A stretch of DNA of 64,000 nt from Calcarisporiella thermophila CBS 279.70 (lineage: Eukaryota; Calcarisporiellomycota). The translations under genes and the position numbers were made by a program. Location of the stretch: assembly GCF_041956535.1 (NCBI RefSeq), contig NW_027192196.1, positions 452,921 to 516,920 on the forward strand. The letters run 5' to 3'. This document shows positions 1 to 14,662 of the stretch, piece by piece (the stretch's first letter is position 1; every line of letters begins with the position of its first letter). The notes beneath the pieces were generated by a model. It was not told the origin of the DNA. It was given only the letters and a program-made list of their open reading frames with translations, and ran no database searches.

Positions 1-2249
1 ACTCAATAATGTAACCCAGAGCTTCAGTGAGAAACCAGGCAAGTCGGAAATTATTTTGATCCGAGAGTAAAAATGTAGGGGTAGTGAAGGAACTAAAAAG
101 CGCAATAAGCTTATTGGAGCAAGAGGCTGATAGCTGTTTAACATATGGTGAGATATTTGTGATTGTCAGGATAAGGGCGGGATAGAGGGAGTGAAGCGCA
201 TTTTTGGTGGTGGCAATAAGAGTATGAATAGACTATGGAATATTAAAAGAATCAATAATATAGCGCTATGTAAAAAAAAAAAAATACTAAGTATCGAGGA
301 AAACCTACTATTATCAGGAAATCTGCATAAGTTCCGTGAAATGCAGGGATACGAATGTTCGGAGGAAGCGATGCATGTCCATAAAATGTGTTGTTAAGTT
401 TGATACCAAAATTTCTATCCGCGGAGAGGGTTTGCAGCATGAAAACACACATGGATACGAGCCCAAGTTGTGTGTGGTCCAGTTTATACTCAAGGATATA
501 GTATAGCAGGACTACCAGCAAATCGAGAACTCGATCTGTTTCTAGTAAATAGTCTCGGAATCTCTTTAAATGTATCAAATATAAGTTGGGGATTTATATT
601 CAACATCAAAGCATAAAAGATTACTTTGTTAACTTCGAGCAGTTTCCAGCAGAGGATCAACATTTCATTATAGCAACGAGTGTGCTTAGTAGAGCCTGGG
701 AGATATGTATTATTTGCCTAAAGATATAGAGTTATATTAATTGGAATAATTTAAAGAGAATAGAATTGAATGTACAAAATACCTGCATCGGGTTGCTTAA
801 GATCGTCAATATCCCATCAGTAATAAACTGAAAGTTCTGTGCAGAATGTAATCGCCCAGTATAAAATCGAAATGCGTTATCATTGCTCTTATCATAGTTA
901 ATTTTTGCAATCTTAGAAGATGATGTTTCGACAGGGGGAGACTTTGAAAAATTAGCTGACATATTCTCATCTATTGGTGACTCTATTTTGTCAACGGTGG
1001 TCTCAGTCTCGCCAACAGCCACAGCTAATCCTGGAGTCCGATAGTCTAAGAGGGCAACTAGCGTTTGCAAACAAAGAATTACGAAATGTTCGCGTTGATC
1101 GGCAAACATTACGTGATTGTATGGAATACCCCATCCTAGTGGGTTGTATTTAACGGCTGTGTTGAGTAAACTGCAGAGAACTAGAGGAATTCGGAAAGAC
1201 TCAGATAATTGCGTTTGTTGTACAGAAGAAAACTATTAAAACTTACGTGAAAGCACTATTTTTCGTTCCGTCTTAGCTACAGCATAGTGAATCCATTTAT
1301 TTTCTCCTGATAGAATCTCACTTGGCGACATATAGATTGATTTAGACATGAGAACAAGGAATAGTTGGAGGATTTCGGCCTTGTTTGAGTCCAACACTTT
1401 CGAAGACCCTATAGGAGTAGAAGCACCAACCCCTGACTCCCAAATAACATAATTTACTCGCGAGTTTTCAGTCGCAAAATTCGATGGGATGGTAAAGCCA
1501 GAGAAGAACATAAGAGATATTACGCCTAAAAAATGATTAAACCTATCAACTTAATATCAACTCATTGCTCTATAATTTCAATCGTACCGGCTATTAGTCT
1601 CTCTCCAAGTGAAGGTATCGAATTTATTATATTAATATCTTTGTAATCCTAAGAGATAATGTAAGCTTCATGCTAATAAATAGTTTAATTGGATAAATGA
1701 ACTTACCTCCACCATGTTATTCTCATTGCTATTCTGTCTTGATATCCTCTCCTCTGTCCAAAAGAAATTGTTTTCCCACTCATGACAAAGTTCCTTAGAT
1801 TCGAAAACGAAGGGCATTAAACGTGTTAAAACACGTATACAATTTAGCAAGTGCTGGGTTGGGTATTCTTCAGAAGGGAAATTCTTGACATTTATGAATG
1901 AAAGTAAGCGCTCGATCACTTTTTTTAGTAGTGTTTCAAGATTCTCGCGTGCTTCTACAATTCTTCGGACATCAGAAGCCGGAAAAGAGACAGAAAAAAT
2001 ATCATCTGGTAAAGCCCAGAACTGCAAGGAATGTTATTGGCATTTGATTAAAGAATGCCACGGTTCTTTAAATAAATGATTACCTGAGCCCAGAATTCCT
2101 CCTCTAATGGCGAAATGTTCTGAGAAAACATGACAATGATCAGAAAATCCATAAGAAGCAAGTAGTACTGTAAAACAAAGACCTACACGTTCTTCAAATA
2201 GTCTGAGAACTGCTCTACGGAAGTCTAGTTTTGTGGGTTGATTGCCCAT
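1..2249 (-). CDS. HID1: HID1 family protein, 5' part (truncated by the window start)
   Basis: HID1 is a peripheral Golgi/trans-Golgi protein needed for dense-core vesicle and secretory sorting in animals, with fungal homologues. The start at 2249 gives MGNQPTKLDFRRAV, which matches the HID1 N-terminus (MGN-x-x-[ST]KLNFRKAV in animals) and carries an N-myristoylation signal (Gly2, Thr6). Exons I can join are 2187-2249, 2084-2119, 1707-2021, one near 1582-1646, and 1247-1526 (its 3' end is uncertain: a clean phase needs a weaker donor slightly upstream). Further exons follow near 1.15-0.79 kb, 0.70-0.62 kb and 0.57-0.29 kb, then one running off position 1. Conserved blocks seen in order are FWAQFWALPDD, VIWESGVG, NPLGWGIPYNH, ADRNFGIKLNN, GTYADFLII and ITNISPYVKQLS. 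Each lines up with human HID1 as I remember it. The C-terminal part lies outside the window. It is divergent with CSF1 across about 200 bp. Confidence 0.9.
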
Positions 2250-2453
2250 ATTTGCCTTTTTTTTTTTGTAAAGAACACAGAAATTTAACGATAGATTAAG
2301 CTATGAATGCGAAAATCAAGTCACACCCCAAAAAGATTCCGTGACAGCTAAAAAAAAAAGAAAGTGGCTCTCTATCTTCTCAAAGCGTTACTTTTCTTCT
2401 TCTGCTCGAGATACCCAGCGCAAAAGAACAGAAGAAGAGGGGAATTCAGGAGA
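2250..2453. promoter_or_regulatory. shared divergent promoter of HID1 and CSF1
   Basis: The two start codons face away from each other across 204 bp, so both upstream control regions must lie here or overlap the 5' ends. The stretch is AT-rich with A/T runs (for example 2258-2267 and 2350-2359). I see no clear TATA box. The frame upstream of the CSF1 ATG stays open to about 2364 but begins with GTG, so I do not extend the protein. Confidence 0.5.
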
Positions 2454-5400
2454 ATGGACACAATAGGATCCGAGCACACAGATACGCTCACGTCCTTGGG
2501 GACATTCATCGTCTACTCACTAGTTGTAGTGTTCCTGGTAGTGTTCTTTCTCTTCTATTCTAGTAGGCTCCTTGCGGAAGCACTCTCTCGACTCATCCGC
2601 GCCTACACCTGGAGAAAATACCACGTTTATATCGATATAGGTATTTATCATATTGGCTTGACTTTTTTATAAATGCTTATTATTTTTCATCAACGTAGAA
2701 TCGATTCAATTCGCGCTTCTGGGCGGACGTATACTTTTTAAAAATGTGCGATATCTCTCAACCAATCAGTCAATATATATTTTAAAGGGACATATCACAT
2801 TTCGCTATTGGCTATGGAATGTGCGACGAGAAACTGACTGGGATGATCGTCCCTCAGCAACACTTGGTAAGGCATATTATTTTAGTTTCTTACCATAAAA
2901 TGAACATGATAATAATTAAATCTGACTAGCCAAAATGATTCCGTGTCGTATTGTCCTAAACGTGCAAGGTCTTGAATGGTTCATGTATAACCGGACTCCA
3001 GCGTATCGCGCACTCGAAAAAATTCTAGGATTATCGAATGAAAATGAGGATGAGAGTAGTCAAAATGGAGATATTAATACAACAAGTAAGGCATAAAATC
3101 GATGGAATTCACTGTGAATCAATTTTAATAATTATTTTATTTATTTATTTATTTTAGTACACTTGGATGATATACTACCTGATGAACCGCCAAGAAGTGA
3201 AGTAGATACTTTATTTCGTCGATTAATGCCAGTAGAAATCGACTGTGAGCGCGGGGCCGTACTCCTCGGAAACTCTGATACCCCGTCCACTCTGATCATA
3301 CAATTTGACCAAGCTATTGGCACATATACTACAGTAAAAGTAAGTTTAATCAGTTGGTTTACTTCATAAATGTAATTAATACTTCTAATTTAATTAAGGC
3401 ACGGTCGGTGTTTGATCATTATAAAACTATGCTCAATCTCTCGTTCCGAGCTCCAAAAGTCAATTTGCGCTATAACCCTGATTATAAGGAGCCACATATC
3501 TCTCGAGCAGTAAGAGAAAGACAAGCCAGGAAAAAGTATGTACTATTTGCAATATCCATGATCTTAAAGTAAATCTAATAGCTATGTTTATGAAAATAGA
3601 AGAAATAAAATAACATTTGGGAATATAATAAGATGGCTTTTTCCTGCTACAAAAAACGAAAACTGGAATCGAATGGAGTATGCGCTTGAAGACTGGACTG
3701 GACTCGCTCGATATCGAGATGGAGATGATCCACTACGACGGGAAAATAAATGGGCGGAAGAATACGCTCGCGTAGCCACATTATTAGAATGCATCGAATT
3801 GGAGTTGGACTACTACGCGGATGTACCAGGTTAGTCTTTATCAATACGTTAGACTTCCAATAAAAGCATTGACATATTATGTTTTTTCAGGCAATGTCCC
3901 AAGAAATGGCCTACCGTTAAATAACGCAAACGAGATAGATATTGGGAATGGAGATTCTTCACCTGAGTGGGGAGTTGATATAACTTTACATGGCGGAATG
4001 ATTCATTATGGTCCGTGGACAGACCGGCAAAGGTAGAAAATTATTTATCCTATTAATTTGAAATTTTGACATAAAGATTATTTGTTTTTTGCGTCGTAGA
4101 TCACTTCTGCAAAACTTTTTCTTTCCTCAATCTTACCGTAATGTCCAGAAAACAAAACGTCTTCGTCCAGGCCAACAACGTATGCACACCGGAATTAAAT
4201 TTACTATTCAGACTGATACAGATCTCACCTTTCGAATTCCAATGAAAGAACCTTCAAAAGTAAACTTAAATGCTTTTTATTTTTTTCGGTTGTTATCTTA
4301 AATTTACACTTGATTCTTATATCTAGGATTGGAAATACTATGCAGGAAATGGCCCAGATGCCGCCATTGCTGGGAGTGCAACACGCCCCTATGGGTGGAT
4401 TGAGATTAAAGCGGCTAAAGGTTCATCAGTCGAAGTAAACATCCCGTTCGTTGCTGATGAGAACGGATATTCATCAGTAGTGGATGTACAAATCAACTAT
4501 CCCGTTTTAGTGACAAGCACTAATTATGCTACCTTCCTGAACGCGAATCGACTACGGGTTCATATCGATATGCATAATCAGCTCGTATGGAATGCTCCAA
4601 AAAAGTGGACGTTCGATATATCATTGCACCGACCTAAATTCTATCTATTAAGAGATCACATATTCTTGCTGACGGATATGATAAAAGACTGGTCATCTGG
4701 GCCTTCAGCAGACTTGATGCATTACATTCCTACGCGTTATGAATTTAAAATTACTTGTATCCATCCTCATATCAATCTCTATGTCAATGAACACAACATT
4801 ATTAACAATCCGAGCGAAATCGATGATAATGGTGAAAATTTTAGCGTTTATTATTGCTTATTTTTTTCTTTACCGACTTTTTTTTTAGTCATTTTTCATC
4901 ATCAAAAGTCAACGGTTAGAAGCTAACGTCCTCTTACCGTTTGTCAAGTACAATCCGCAATCAACAAGAATTAAGTTTTCAGTGGAGGTAAGTTTACTTT
5001 ACGATGGTATCTCGTTACCTGACATTTTGATGATACTCAAACTAATATTCTCCTCAAGATAACGAAAGCGAAGCTTATGATGTCTTTCCCCACATCACAT
5101 ACACTTGCTACTTTTCTCTCTGATGAAAGTAAGAATTTTGGCAGTCTAGTCAGCTTACACCTTGACGGCGAATACGAGTTTTTCAGTCGCGCAAGTCAGT
5201 CGAACTTGGAATCGTTGAATTTGAACATCAAGGTGAACAACTCTTCATCATATATTGTGTAAAATGTTTGATATGATAGTTAAATCGTGTTTTTTTCTTC
5301 GTATAGGGCAAAGGCGCGAATCTAAAGCTTTTTGGGTTTATTTTGCGCTATTTCCTAATTGTCTATACCAACTACTTCGGTCAATTCGTTAACTTTGTAA

Positions 5401-8400
5401 CACTGGAAGAATATCGAACACGACGGGAGCGAAACAGTATGGAGATAGACATGGCGCGACAACAAGCTTGCAGAGTAAAAAAACAAGCTTTTTTTCGGAT
5501 TTTAGAATTTTTATTCAGATTTTGTATTCTAGGGACCGAAGGATCCATTTGAAGTTCATGTACTGCTCTGTTTAGAGGATTCTACAGTGATTCTCCCAGA
5601 AAACCTCTATGACTGCGACAACGCATCAATGATTGAAGTGCAAGAGGCCCAGATGGAATTGAGGAATCTCGATATATATATGGGTAAATATGTGATTTTT
5701 TCTGTTTTTGCAAAATTGAAGTGGATATATTAACATTGTTTTGTTTATTCAGACATGAATGTCAATTTTAGTCCAATGATTTGGACGCGATATGCTCCAA
5801 TTGTTTCTGACAAGAAATCGGTCATCAAAGTCAAAACACCTAGGGATTATCAATCTAATTTCATTCACATTGATGGTATTTTCTAGAATGATTAAATGGA
5901 TACTGTGTAATTACTCATTTTTTTTTTTAGATCTCACAATCCATGGACATCGTCTATATGGCCCTGCTCCACGAACGCTTACCTATGTTGCAAGCTACGA
6001 GTTTAATATTGGCACAGTATCGGGGTGTGTTAAGCCATCTTTTCTCCTAGGTTTAGCGAATTTTGGGCAGGCTTTTGTATATAATATGCGTGATGAAGAG
6101 AATGCACTACCTCCTGAGTTTGCTGTGCCACCTCTTCCTGATGCTACTTTTCTCAACTTATCGGTCATGGAGATAGATATATCAGTATGGGGGCAAAACA
6201 GTGCAACCCAGTTGCATATGAAGGACGGACTACGAGTCGAACATGATACCCTAGTAAACGAGCGCTATACAGACAAGTCCGATATTATTATTCCGCATAT
6301 AGTTTTACGGAGCGTAGCGTCCACTGAGCGAACAGATGGTAATATGGAGCCATTTAAGGTATGGGATAAATATTGAGAATTGAATAATACTCAATATTTG
6401 ACTATGGTTATTATTTAGACTTCGGCAACTGATGATTATCCATGGGCAGAAGTTGCAAACTTAAGCTCTGCGCTAAATATTTCCATCTACAAAACTGCAA
6501 ACGATTGGAAGGAGATGCGTGATCGTCAACAAAATTATATTCGTAGCCAAGATTGCGAGACTCGGCGCTGCCCATTCTTATATGGCGGTGAAATTGATCG
6601 TGAGAGCCGTTCACAGCGGACTACATACAGTTTCCATGTTGGGACACTATATGCTCCACCGCTTGTGAATAAGTATGCTGGCGCAGAATATTTGGATCTT
6701 TATTATGGCGATGCTGATGCTTGGCCAACCGAAACTCCTGCTATATCACCAAAACCTAATTCCCCCTCGGTATATGAAAAGAACATTTTTGAGAAGGCTT
6801 TTCTTTCTGAATGGCTTCCATCGTTGGAAGATAAGGTATCACTGTTTGACCGTCCTGCTTCAGGCGACAGTGATTCGAGTGATGGCTCGTTTGTAACTGC
6901 ATCTGACGGAGACGCTCCCCAACCCCAAGATTTGGAAGATTTAGCGAACGAAATTGAATCATTCGATAGCGAGTATAGTAGGGAGGAAGAAGATGAATAT
7001 AATGAGCAGCAAAAAGGTGAATTCGGAGAGTATAGTGGTAAATATCTCGTTTATTATATTCTTTTTATTTCATAAATTAAAATCGAATAATTTTAAAATA
7101 GACGCTGAATCCGACTTGACGGACACTTCTTTGCGTACCGTCAAGCCACCTCTTGGTATGCTTCCAACTATTCCCTATAAAAGTTATTTACGGCGTTATC
7201 GCGTACATTACCGATCTCCACCTACGACTTCCTATCACAACTCTTTCATTCCTCCGCCACGGACTTCATTTGTTTCCGCAATTTCTTCTTTTGGACGCTT
7301 GGATGAAAGCGATGACGAATCCTTTACATACACTAAAGGTTCACAAACTTCTCAAGAATTTCTGGAAGGCCTGGATGAAATGGAAGACGCTTCCCAATAT
7401 ACCCAGGATGAAAATGAGGATGACGAAAGTTCGCTGGATAATGAATCGCAGACCACTGTTGTCTTTGAGACATTAGGTGAATTGAAAGTCTTACTTACGC
7501 CAATATTTGTGAAAATTGTGCAAGAGTTTACAGAAGCAATTATTGCTGAGGTATAATTTGCTCATTCATGAGATATATTACCTATCATACTCATCTTTCT
7601 ACTTTTTAGGACTGGGATATGGAAACAATGCTAGATACCTCCCAGATGAAGTATGTTGGGAAACTCACCCGCTTTCTTTCCGACAAATTCAAGTCAATGC
7701 GATTCGTTTTGACAATACCTCGCGTACATCTGTATTTCATCCAGGACGTAATGCTACCAGCAGATTTGACCGCTCCTGCTGACGAACATACAGGAATCAG
7801 GACTCGATATGATCGTTCTGACACTGTTTTATGTACCGTTGATATTATTCTCGATAATCTGCGAGTTTCAGGTGGTATCCGCTCCGAGGATCTTGCCTTT
7901 AGCGAACAACGTAAAAGCATTGCTGAATCTAAACTTAAGACGATGGAGTTACGTGTCATGCTTGATTTCGATCGGTTTGCAGCACACGTTCGCTTTGTCG
8001 GATCAAGCTCAATTGGTATATTCGGAATTCCAGAAACACGTCAAAAATTCCGCGGCTTTACGGCTGACTTCGGAGTCATATCTGAACCAGTTATCCTCGA
8101 AGTATTGATTCATAAGCTTAAGTTCCGCTGCCTGGGTCGTATGAAGCCAAACTATATACGGCTGGATATAGACGATGTGTCCTCCACATTTATTGATCAA
8201 TCTGCTGAAATTCTTACGGGAGCGACTTATTCTTGGCTTGCATTCATGCAGGACTTGGAGACTATTCTTGCCTCATTCAAGCAGCGACGATCTACACAGC
8301 TGCAGATGCTCGTTGCTGAAATTGCTCGCTTCTCACAGGGTACTTCACCCACTTCTGATCCGGCATTTCTCAACAGGCCCTCCAATGTACTCCGCCTCGG

Positions 8401-11400
8401 CTCTCGAAATTTCCGCAATGATGATGGGTGGAAGCTAATGGCTCACATGAGACATTGCTTGCGATTAATGCCCCGATCATTAAAAGACACGCTCCGCAAG
8501 CAACTTTCTGCACCTCGTTTGACTGTTAACTCAGAACAGCTTTACCAGTTGGTGGTCGAAGAGTTTTCCAAATGGAGAAGCTGGGAAATTGATGACATCT
8601 CACGTTGCCGACTCATAATGCAAGTGTTTCCGCAAATCGCACAGGTTGTCAAACCAGCTCCAGCAATAGATGATGTATATACCATCCAGCGTTTCCTTGT
8701 AAACTCGAACAATTTTGGCCATTTCGGTATCAAAAGCTTCAGTATATGCTTATTAGAAGAGCAGTATGAGAACAAGGTATCCTTTGGGCAAATGGATGTT
8801 CACATCGAGAGTAGTTTCCACTCTGATCCGACCAGCCAATTATCTGAGGGCATACGCAGAAGTCTTGATCAAGAAAGTAGACGTAGCGGTCGCGGAAGAA
8901 GACCCTCCTTATCTGGTGGATATTTGGATATGGTGGCAACTTTCCATCTTCATCAACTGGATGTGGTGGCCAATCCCAACTTAATTGCATTTGCGAAACA
9001 CATGCTCCGAGTTCATCGTGTGTTCACTACGGCACTAAATACTCTTTATAGCGGATCGGTTTATCCTCCATATTCGACAGCACCTTCAACCTCCGCGGCT
9101 GTAGTGCGCACTTCACCTCATGACCGTAGTGTGCAAAAGAAGCTCGATCTTAGTAAAATCGTCGAGGGGTTGGATTTAGTCGCACATGGGCTTGTGATAG
9201 TACAATCCACTAAGATCTCTGCCTATGCGCAGAACCTCATCATGCAAACACAATTCACAAATGTGAATGCGTCTGCGCTTTTTAATAATTCACGTGCCCT
9301 ACCTTCAGGAGATCGCAGCGATGCAGACAGTTCTTCTTTTGTGCGCAGTTCACAGCGTGGATCAAAGCGTTCTGGCATGCCTCCGAATCGTTTGATCTTT
9401 TCAACCGTGGGCGGTATCGGGAATGCAACCCTCGAAATTAAAGAACAAGCGTTTGTTGCATCCACTACCTCAGGATTGCGTGTTAATACGCTCATGTCAG
9501 TGGAGCTATCTCAGCTGAGCTTGGAATATGCACTGAGTCATCAACTACATTCCCGTGGTACATCTACATCATCATCTACCAATATCAGACAGCGCACTTC
9601 TGATATCGCACGCGAGATTGTAAATGTGCTCTGCACTGTGCGCAGTCTCTCAATCCATTTGCCACAGAGTTTGCTCAAATTGTATAACTTTGTTGAGGAC
9701 TGGCGATCTGAAAATTTGCCTCGCTATGATTTTTGGTTGCGTCGTCTTATGGATGAGTGGGAAGAACAGAAACGGCTAATGAGCAAACCAGCCTCTCCTG
9801 AAGCGGAACGCTTGAATCAATTGCATCAGGAACAACTATCCCAGCAACAACAGCAACAATCACTGCAGCAGCAACCGGATGGCCTACATCCTGTGAAACC
9901 ACCTCGAGCTCTTAAAGTTCAGGCACTTCTCAAAACTTTTATTTTCGAATCAGATTTGCTTCCTTCACTTCGTCTTCGATACCAGCTCTGGGATGCCTTC
10001 GCTTTAGTACAGCATGGCAGACAATTGTCTACTCCATCAATTGACTCTGCCCCCATTATCCTTAGTTACATGGGTCAGTTATCTTGCCAAGAAGTGAAAT
10101 TTTTGCCGCGAGAAAAACGGAAAAGTAAGAAAAAAGTGCGACTGGGAGATGAACTGCCACCCTCAGAGCAGTTGACTCAGATGGCATCGTTCACCATTCC
10201 AGCGATCCGCGCAATTGGCAAGGTACATGATGTGGACCAGCTGAAGCGAGATGTGCAACGCTTATCCGGCAAAAATACCCTCGCACAAGAGCAAAATCAA
10301 TCAAAGGCCAAAGGAAATAAGTCGAGGCTAGATTCGTCAATTACCCTCGACTTCGTAGATCTCACACTCAACGTCACTGTCATTGACCATATATTAACTG
10401 CGCACACACTTGTTGGGAGCGAAATCAACGACTTGGTGGATCTTTTCTTGTTCTCAAAAAAGAAACTTCAGGATAAAAAGGTCTCAGTGGCTCCTAAAGA
10501 CACTCCTAAAGCCGATAGCACATTTTTATATTCTCTGAAGATATCACTTCAAGGCCTTCGTATTGCTGCCGTGAGCCCAACCGCCTTATCCGTTTTTGAG
10601 GCAAATCTCTTGAGTGGTTTTGTAACCAATGACCTCGCGCCTAGAATTGCAGGATCTATGCAGCACCAGGATTTGGCATGGAAGTTCTCTGCGCAAAATC
10701 TTTCACTTTCGCTTAAACACAACACCGATCTTTTCCACGACGCAACTCAAGACGACGTTCGTCAGAAAAGACATCGTCTTGCATACATCGTGATTGATCT
10801 TGCGCTCCAGAATTATGCGAATAACGATGAACAATTTGGATCTGTCGCTATATCATCAATTAAATCGAACCAGGAGAATAATGCTCTGGTATCTGGCGGG
10901 GAGTTAATTTATCTTCAGTTTTTCAAAATCCATGCTGTAATGCAACCTGTCGCAGTGGGCAAGCTAGCTGATCTCTATATATACTACAGTCAGGAACTCA
11001 ATCGTCGCCGTCAGATGCGTTCAAGTGAACTTACACAGCTCGCTGAGAACACTCGTCGTGTATTGCGCTCCCTTAATGTCGAACTACCTAAATACAAACA
11101 AACAAGCAAATCACTATGGGAAAAGATTGGAATATCTATTCAGATTAACAATCTTGCGATCGCAGTCCCTCTTGACACACAACAAGAAGTGGGCATTACT
11201 GGTTCCGAAAACAATACCACTACAAATAAGTCTACTTTCTGGCGCCGTAATGAGATTGGTGCGTTCCTGGTATCGGTACATATGATTGATTTTGTAACAC
11301 ATCAATGGATCAAAACCGCCGGTCGTATGACGGATTTCTGTGTACTTTTCGTAAACGAGTTTGACCAGGGCTGTGAAGATCATTTTTCGCCTCATGCCCA

Positions 11401-14400
11401 TCCCAAAATCAATCGCCTACTGCTCCCGGAAATTTCATGTGAAGTAAATACAATCACCCCAGGTGAGGCCAAGAAACGGATTACTATTGATGCACGTGTC
11501 CGCGGGTTTGAGGTGGATGTTGACGGAAAAATCGTCAACCATTTCAACGCACTAATTGGCATCTACCGTACAAGTGTTGAACGCGTTAACGCGCTTACAA
11601 ATGAGTCCAACTTGATACTTGCGGAAAATAAAGCAAAAGAGGAAGAGCAAATCCCAGCCACTCTATCCCCCGAGCTGACATCTTCCCCCTCGCCTTCTGC
11701 TTTTACATCTCCCTCTCCAGTTACACCTACTGCTGGAGACTCCTCAATGCTGGTTTGGTTAGATGTCGAAGCAGCCTTCCATTGTTCCGCCGGCGAATGT
11801 AGACTCTATACACGCAACCGCGCGCAGCGACATATGCAACGACAATCTACATCAGCTACCATGTTCTCACCAACCTCCACAATCTCACACTCGCGAGGAT
11901 GGACATCTGGAGGTCGCAAGACCCTCGGCAGCCTATCGAATTACTCCTCAATGAGCTTTGAAGATTCAGAGCGATTACCTGATTCTGGAATCGACGTGAT
12001 CATAATCCCTGGAATGAGCATGTGGGTAGTCTTCCAGACTCCAATGGGTGCGCGAGCCAATACCATTACAGATCCATCAGCTCGAAAAGCTTTTGCAGAA
12101 ATTATGGTACATCCAAGTGAAAACATCTTCTATCCCTCACTTCTGGTATTTGTCCGCGAGTTCATGAACGGTCTCAAATTTGATATGCAGCAAGCCAGTG
12201 ACCAGAAAGCACTTTCAATGCAAGAAGGAAAACCGCTTTCTCCGTCACTTGTATCTGGAGCTAACCTCAGTCTATACTTACGTTTGTCACGTACCCGACT
12301 CGATTTTAGCTGTCAGCCAACATCTAAGGTAGTTTGCACGGCCAATTGGGAAGAAGGAAATTTCTTGCTTATGTCTACGGAGGATGCAAATGGTCACAGC
12401 GTATCTTGTATGGGGAAAATTCGAGGTGTTTCCGCCAACGTGCGCCATACATTTTCTCCGGAAGATTGTCTCCGTGCCGAGACTAAAGACATTGTCTTCA
12501 ATGGTAGTCTTATAAGCCGACGTGGTGATTTAGTTAATGATGATTCTATCTCGTTAATTATCGATGCGCCTGAGATATCAACAGATCTAAACGTCAGGCA
12601 TCTACAAGATCTATTGATGCTGATTGCCATTTGGAGTCGGCCACTTGAAGAACCATTACAAAATCTCAGAACAACACCTCCATCGTCTCGCCGCTCTCAG
12701 ATGAATTTTGCAAGGTCACCTTCCGCAGACATCACAAACTCTACTCCTACACAGTCCCGTGGTTCCACACAACTTAATCCTTTCGGCAAATTCATTGCCC
12801 TCCGTCTACGAAAACTCGAGCTTTCAAGCGATCTTGGCCAAGCGATTGGACGGGTTACATTTTCTACTGATACTATTAGCGTGCGTACTAGTCACATTCC
12901 AGGACAAATTAAAGGGCTCACAGCTTCAATTCGCCAATTGGATATCAAAGCTGAGGGACGTCTTTCTGGTACGGCAAGCATGGGAGGTCTACTCATTGAT
13001 GGTGCAGTTCAATTGCCCAATTTGCAACAAGACATGAACGAGCAAACTGCTTTTTCACGACTGCTTTTCCAGACTGAACGTATTACAGCACTTTTGGATT
13101 ATGAGTACCAGAAAATATTGGCAATGACAATTGACCCGATAGTGCTGAAAGCATCAGACTCCTGGTCTGGCTCAACGGACACTCCTACTATGCACGTTGA
13201 GGTAATCTTGGAAATGAATCACGTAGAAGCCTTGGGCTCAATCAAGACCGTACCGATCTGGATCACCATGTCGGACAAGCTGTTGGCACTTATTGAAGAG
13301 AAGCGGCTTTATGCAGAAAATTCAGTAAAAAACACTGCGCGACCTGTTCCTACCTCCAAATCTGATTTTGGGGAAGGAGCAGGAACTACTAAGTCGACTG
13401 GGACTCAACCTATGCCTTCATCTGTAGAACCGACCTCACCCGACGAAACTGACGGAGAGTTTGCATCATTTTCATCTTTGGAAAGTGACTTTACTATGCG
13501 TGGTGTTCGGGTTTCCCCTGTAGCTAAAGGAAAAGCACTGTTGCACACTGCGAGTGTTACAGTGTTTCCTAATCAGTTCTACGATCCTGATTGTGTGCAG
13601 GTGCGTGCACGCGATATGGCCGTAGATCTAACTCGTGATGCTCATGAGAAGCAGCGTATTCACCGACTACTCGATATGCGACTGCAAGATGTCACTTTGT
13701 CTAAAGGAACCTGTCCTCGTAAGCTATCTCGCAAAGACGAAGCAAGCCTCAACCTTGAACAGTGGCTAGAGCATGTTCGCACCACCTCTTCCAAAATAAT
13801 TCTTGCAATACCACCTACAACTTCATTTATGGAGTCGTGGCGTCGGCAAGGGGATCCAACTGTCGACCATCGCTTTATTACCAAATTTAATGGAGGTGTA
13901 GACATTGCACTTAATATCGGCCTGATCAAGTATTTACAAGACATGGGTCAGCTGTATAAGGAGCAGATCAATAAAGGTAAGATGGCGGGTGTAGTTGACA
14001 TAATGCGTTCGCCGACGATTGTTCCTGGGTCACCAGCACTCTCCGACAATAAAGGCGCATCTGATGAAGATTCAAAAGGAGAGCCGTTGAATGAGTCTGT
14101 TAAGGTTGAGGAAAAGGATGCACCTATATCTAGTCTTAAGGATCAATCCTCTTTACCGAGTGCTTCGACTTCGACTAAGAAAGATAAGGGTGCTTCAAAT
14201 TCTGGCAAGTCGGAAACGTCTGGGCGCACAATTATCGGCAGGCAAACAACCCAGGATTCTGACTCGATCAATAAGCAATCGATTGACAGAGATATGTCAT
14301 CCAAAGGCAGTAGAGACAACTTGTCCAAGGATAAAGCGAAAGGAAAAGCCGTTCCTTCTGCAATCACTATACCTGGAGGTGATTCCACAACTCGTCGTAG

Positions 14401-14662
14401 ACGCACAGAACTACACTTTAATGCAATAGAGCCAGTGCAACTTGATCCACAGCTCCGTATTATGGGTGACGCAACTCCTCCTTTGGAATGGGTTGGCGTA
14501 CAACGCAAGACTATTCCTGCTTTCGTGTATAACACGGTCTCTTCTCAACTTGATGGTATCCTTATGGTAGTGTTAAGTTTATATGCTTCGCAACTTCGGG
14601 ATTTAATGGCTGGACGAAAGCCAGAACGAGAACCAGAACGAGAACCAGAACGAGAACAGTAA
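2454..14662 (+). CDS. CSF1: CSF1/BLTP1 bridge-like lipid transfer protein
   Basis: Giant tube-shaped protein of the BLTP1 family (yeast Csf1, animal BLTP1/KIAA1109/Tweek). The family moves phospholipids between ER and other membranes and is linked to GPI-anchor synthesis and cold growth. The N-terminus has one membrane segment (FIVYSLVVVFLVVFFLFYSS), followed by the conserved start of the lipid groove: GGRILFKNVRY, then YNRTPAYRALEKILGL, which matches BLTP1 'YNRSDLYGRLQELFGL'. Csf1-type YGPWTDRQR follows at about 4010. Roughly 17 short introns interrupt 2454-7618. A single exon then runs from about 7612 to the stop at 14662. The total is near 3,700 residues, longer than yeast Csf1 (about 2,960) and shorter than human BLTP1 (about 5,000). 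Low-complexity insertions include a Gln-rich run near 9.82-9.88 kb and Ser/acidic tracts near 6.9-7.5 and 14.0-14.4 kb. The extreme C-terminus is a PERE repeat. Confidence 0.93.
14617..14658 (+). repeat. 12-bp tandem repeat encoding PERE at the CSF1 C-terminus
   Basis: About three copies of a unit CAGAACGAGAAC immediately precede the stop codon and encode a Pro-Glu-Arg-Glu repeat. The repeat is in frame and is probably a recent slippage product. Confidence 0.85.

Noticed and set aside
2364-2453. Possible 30-residue N-terminal extension of CSF1
   Set aside because: The frame opens with GTG, not ATG; the ATG at 2454 places the membrane helix as in relatives.
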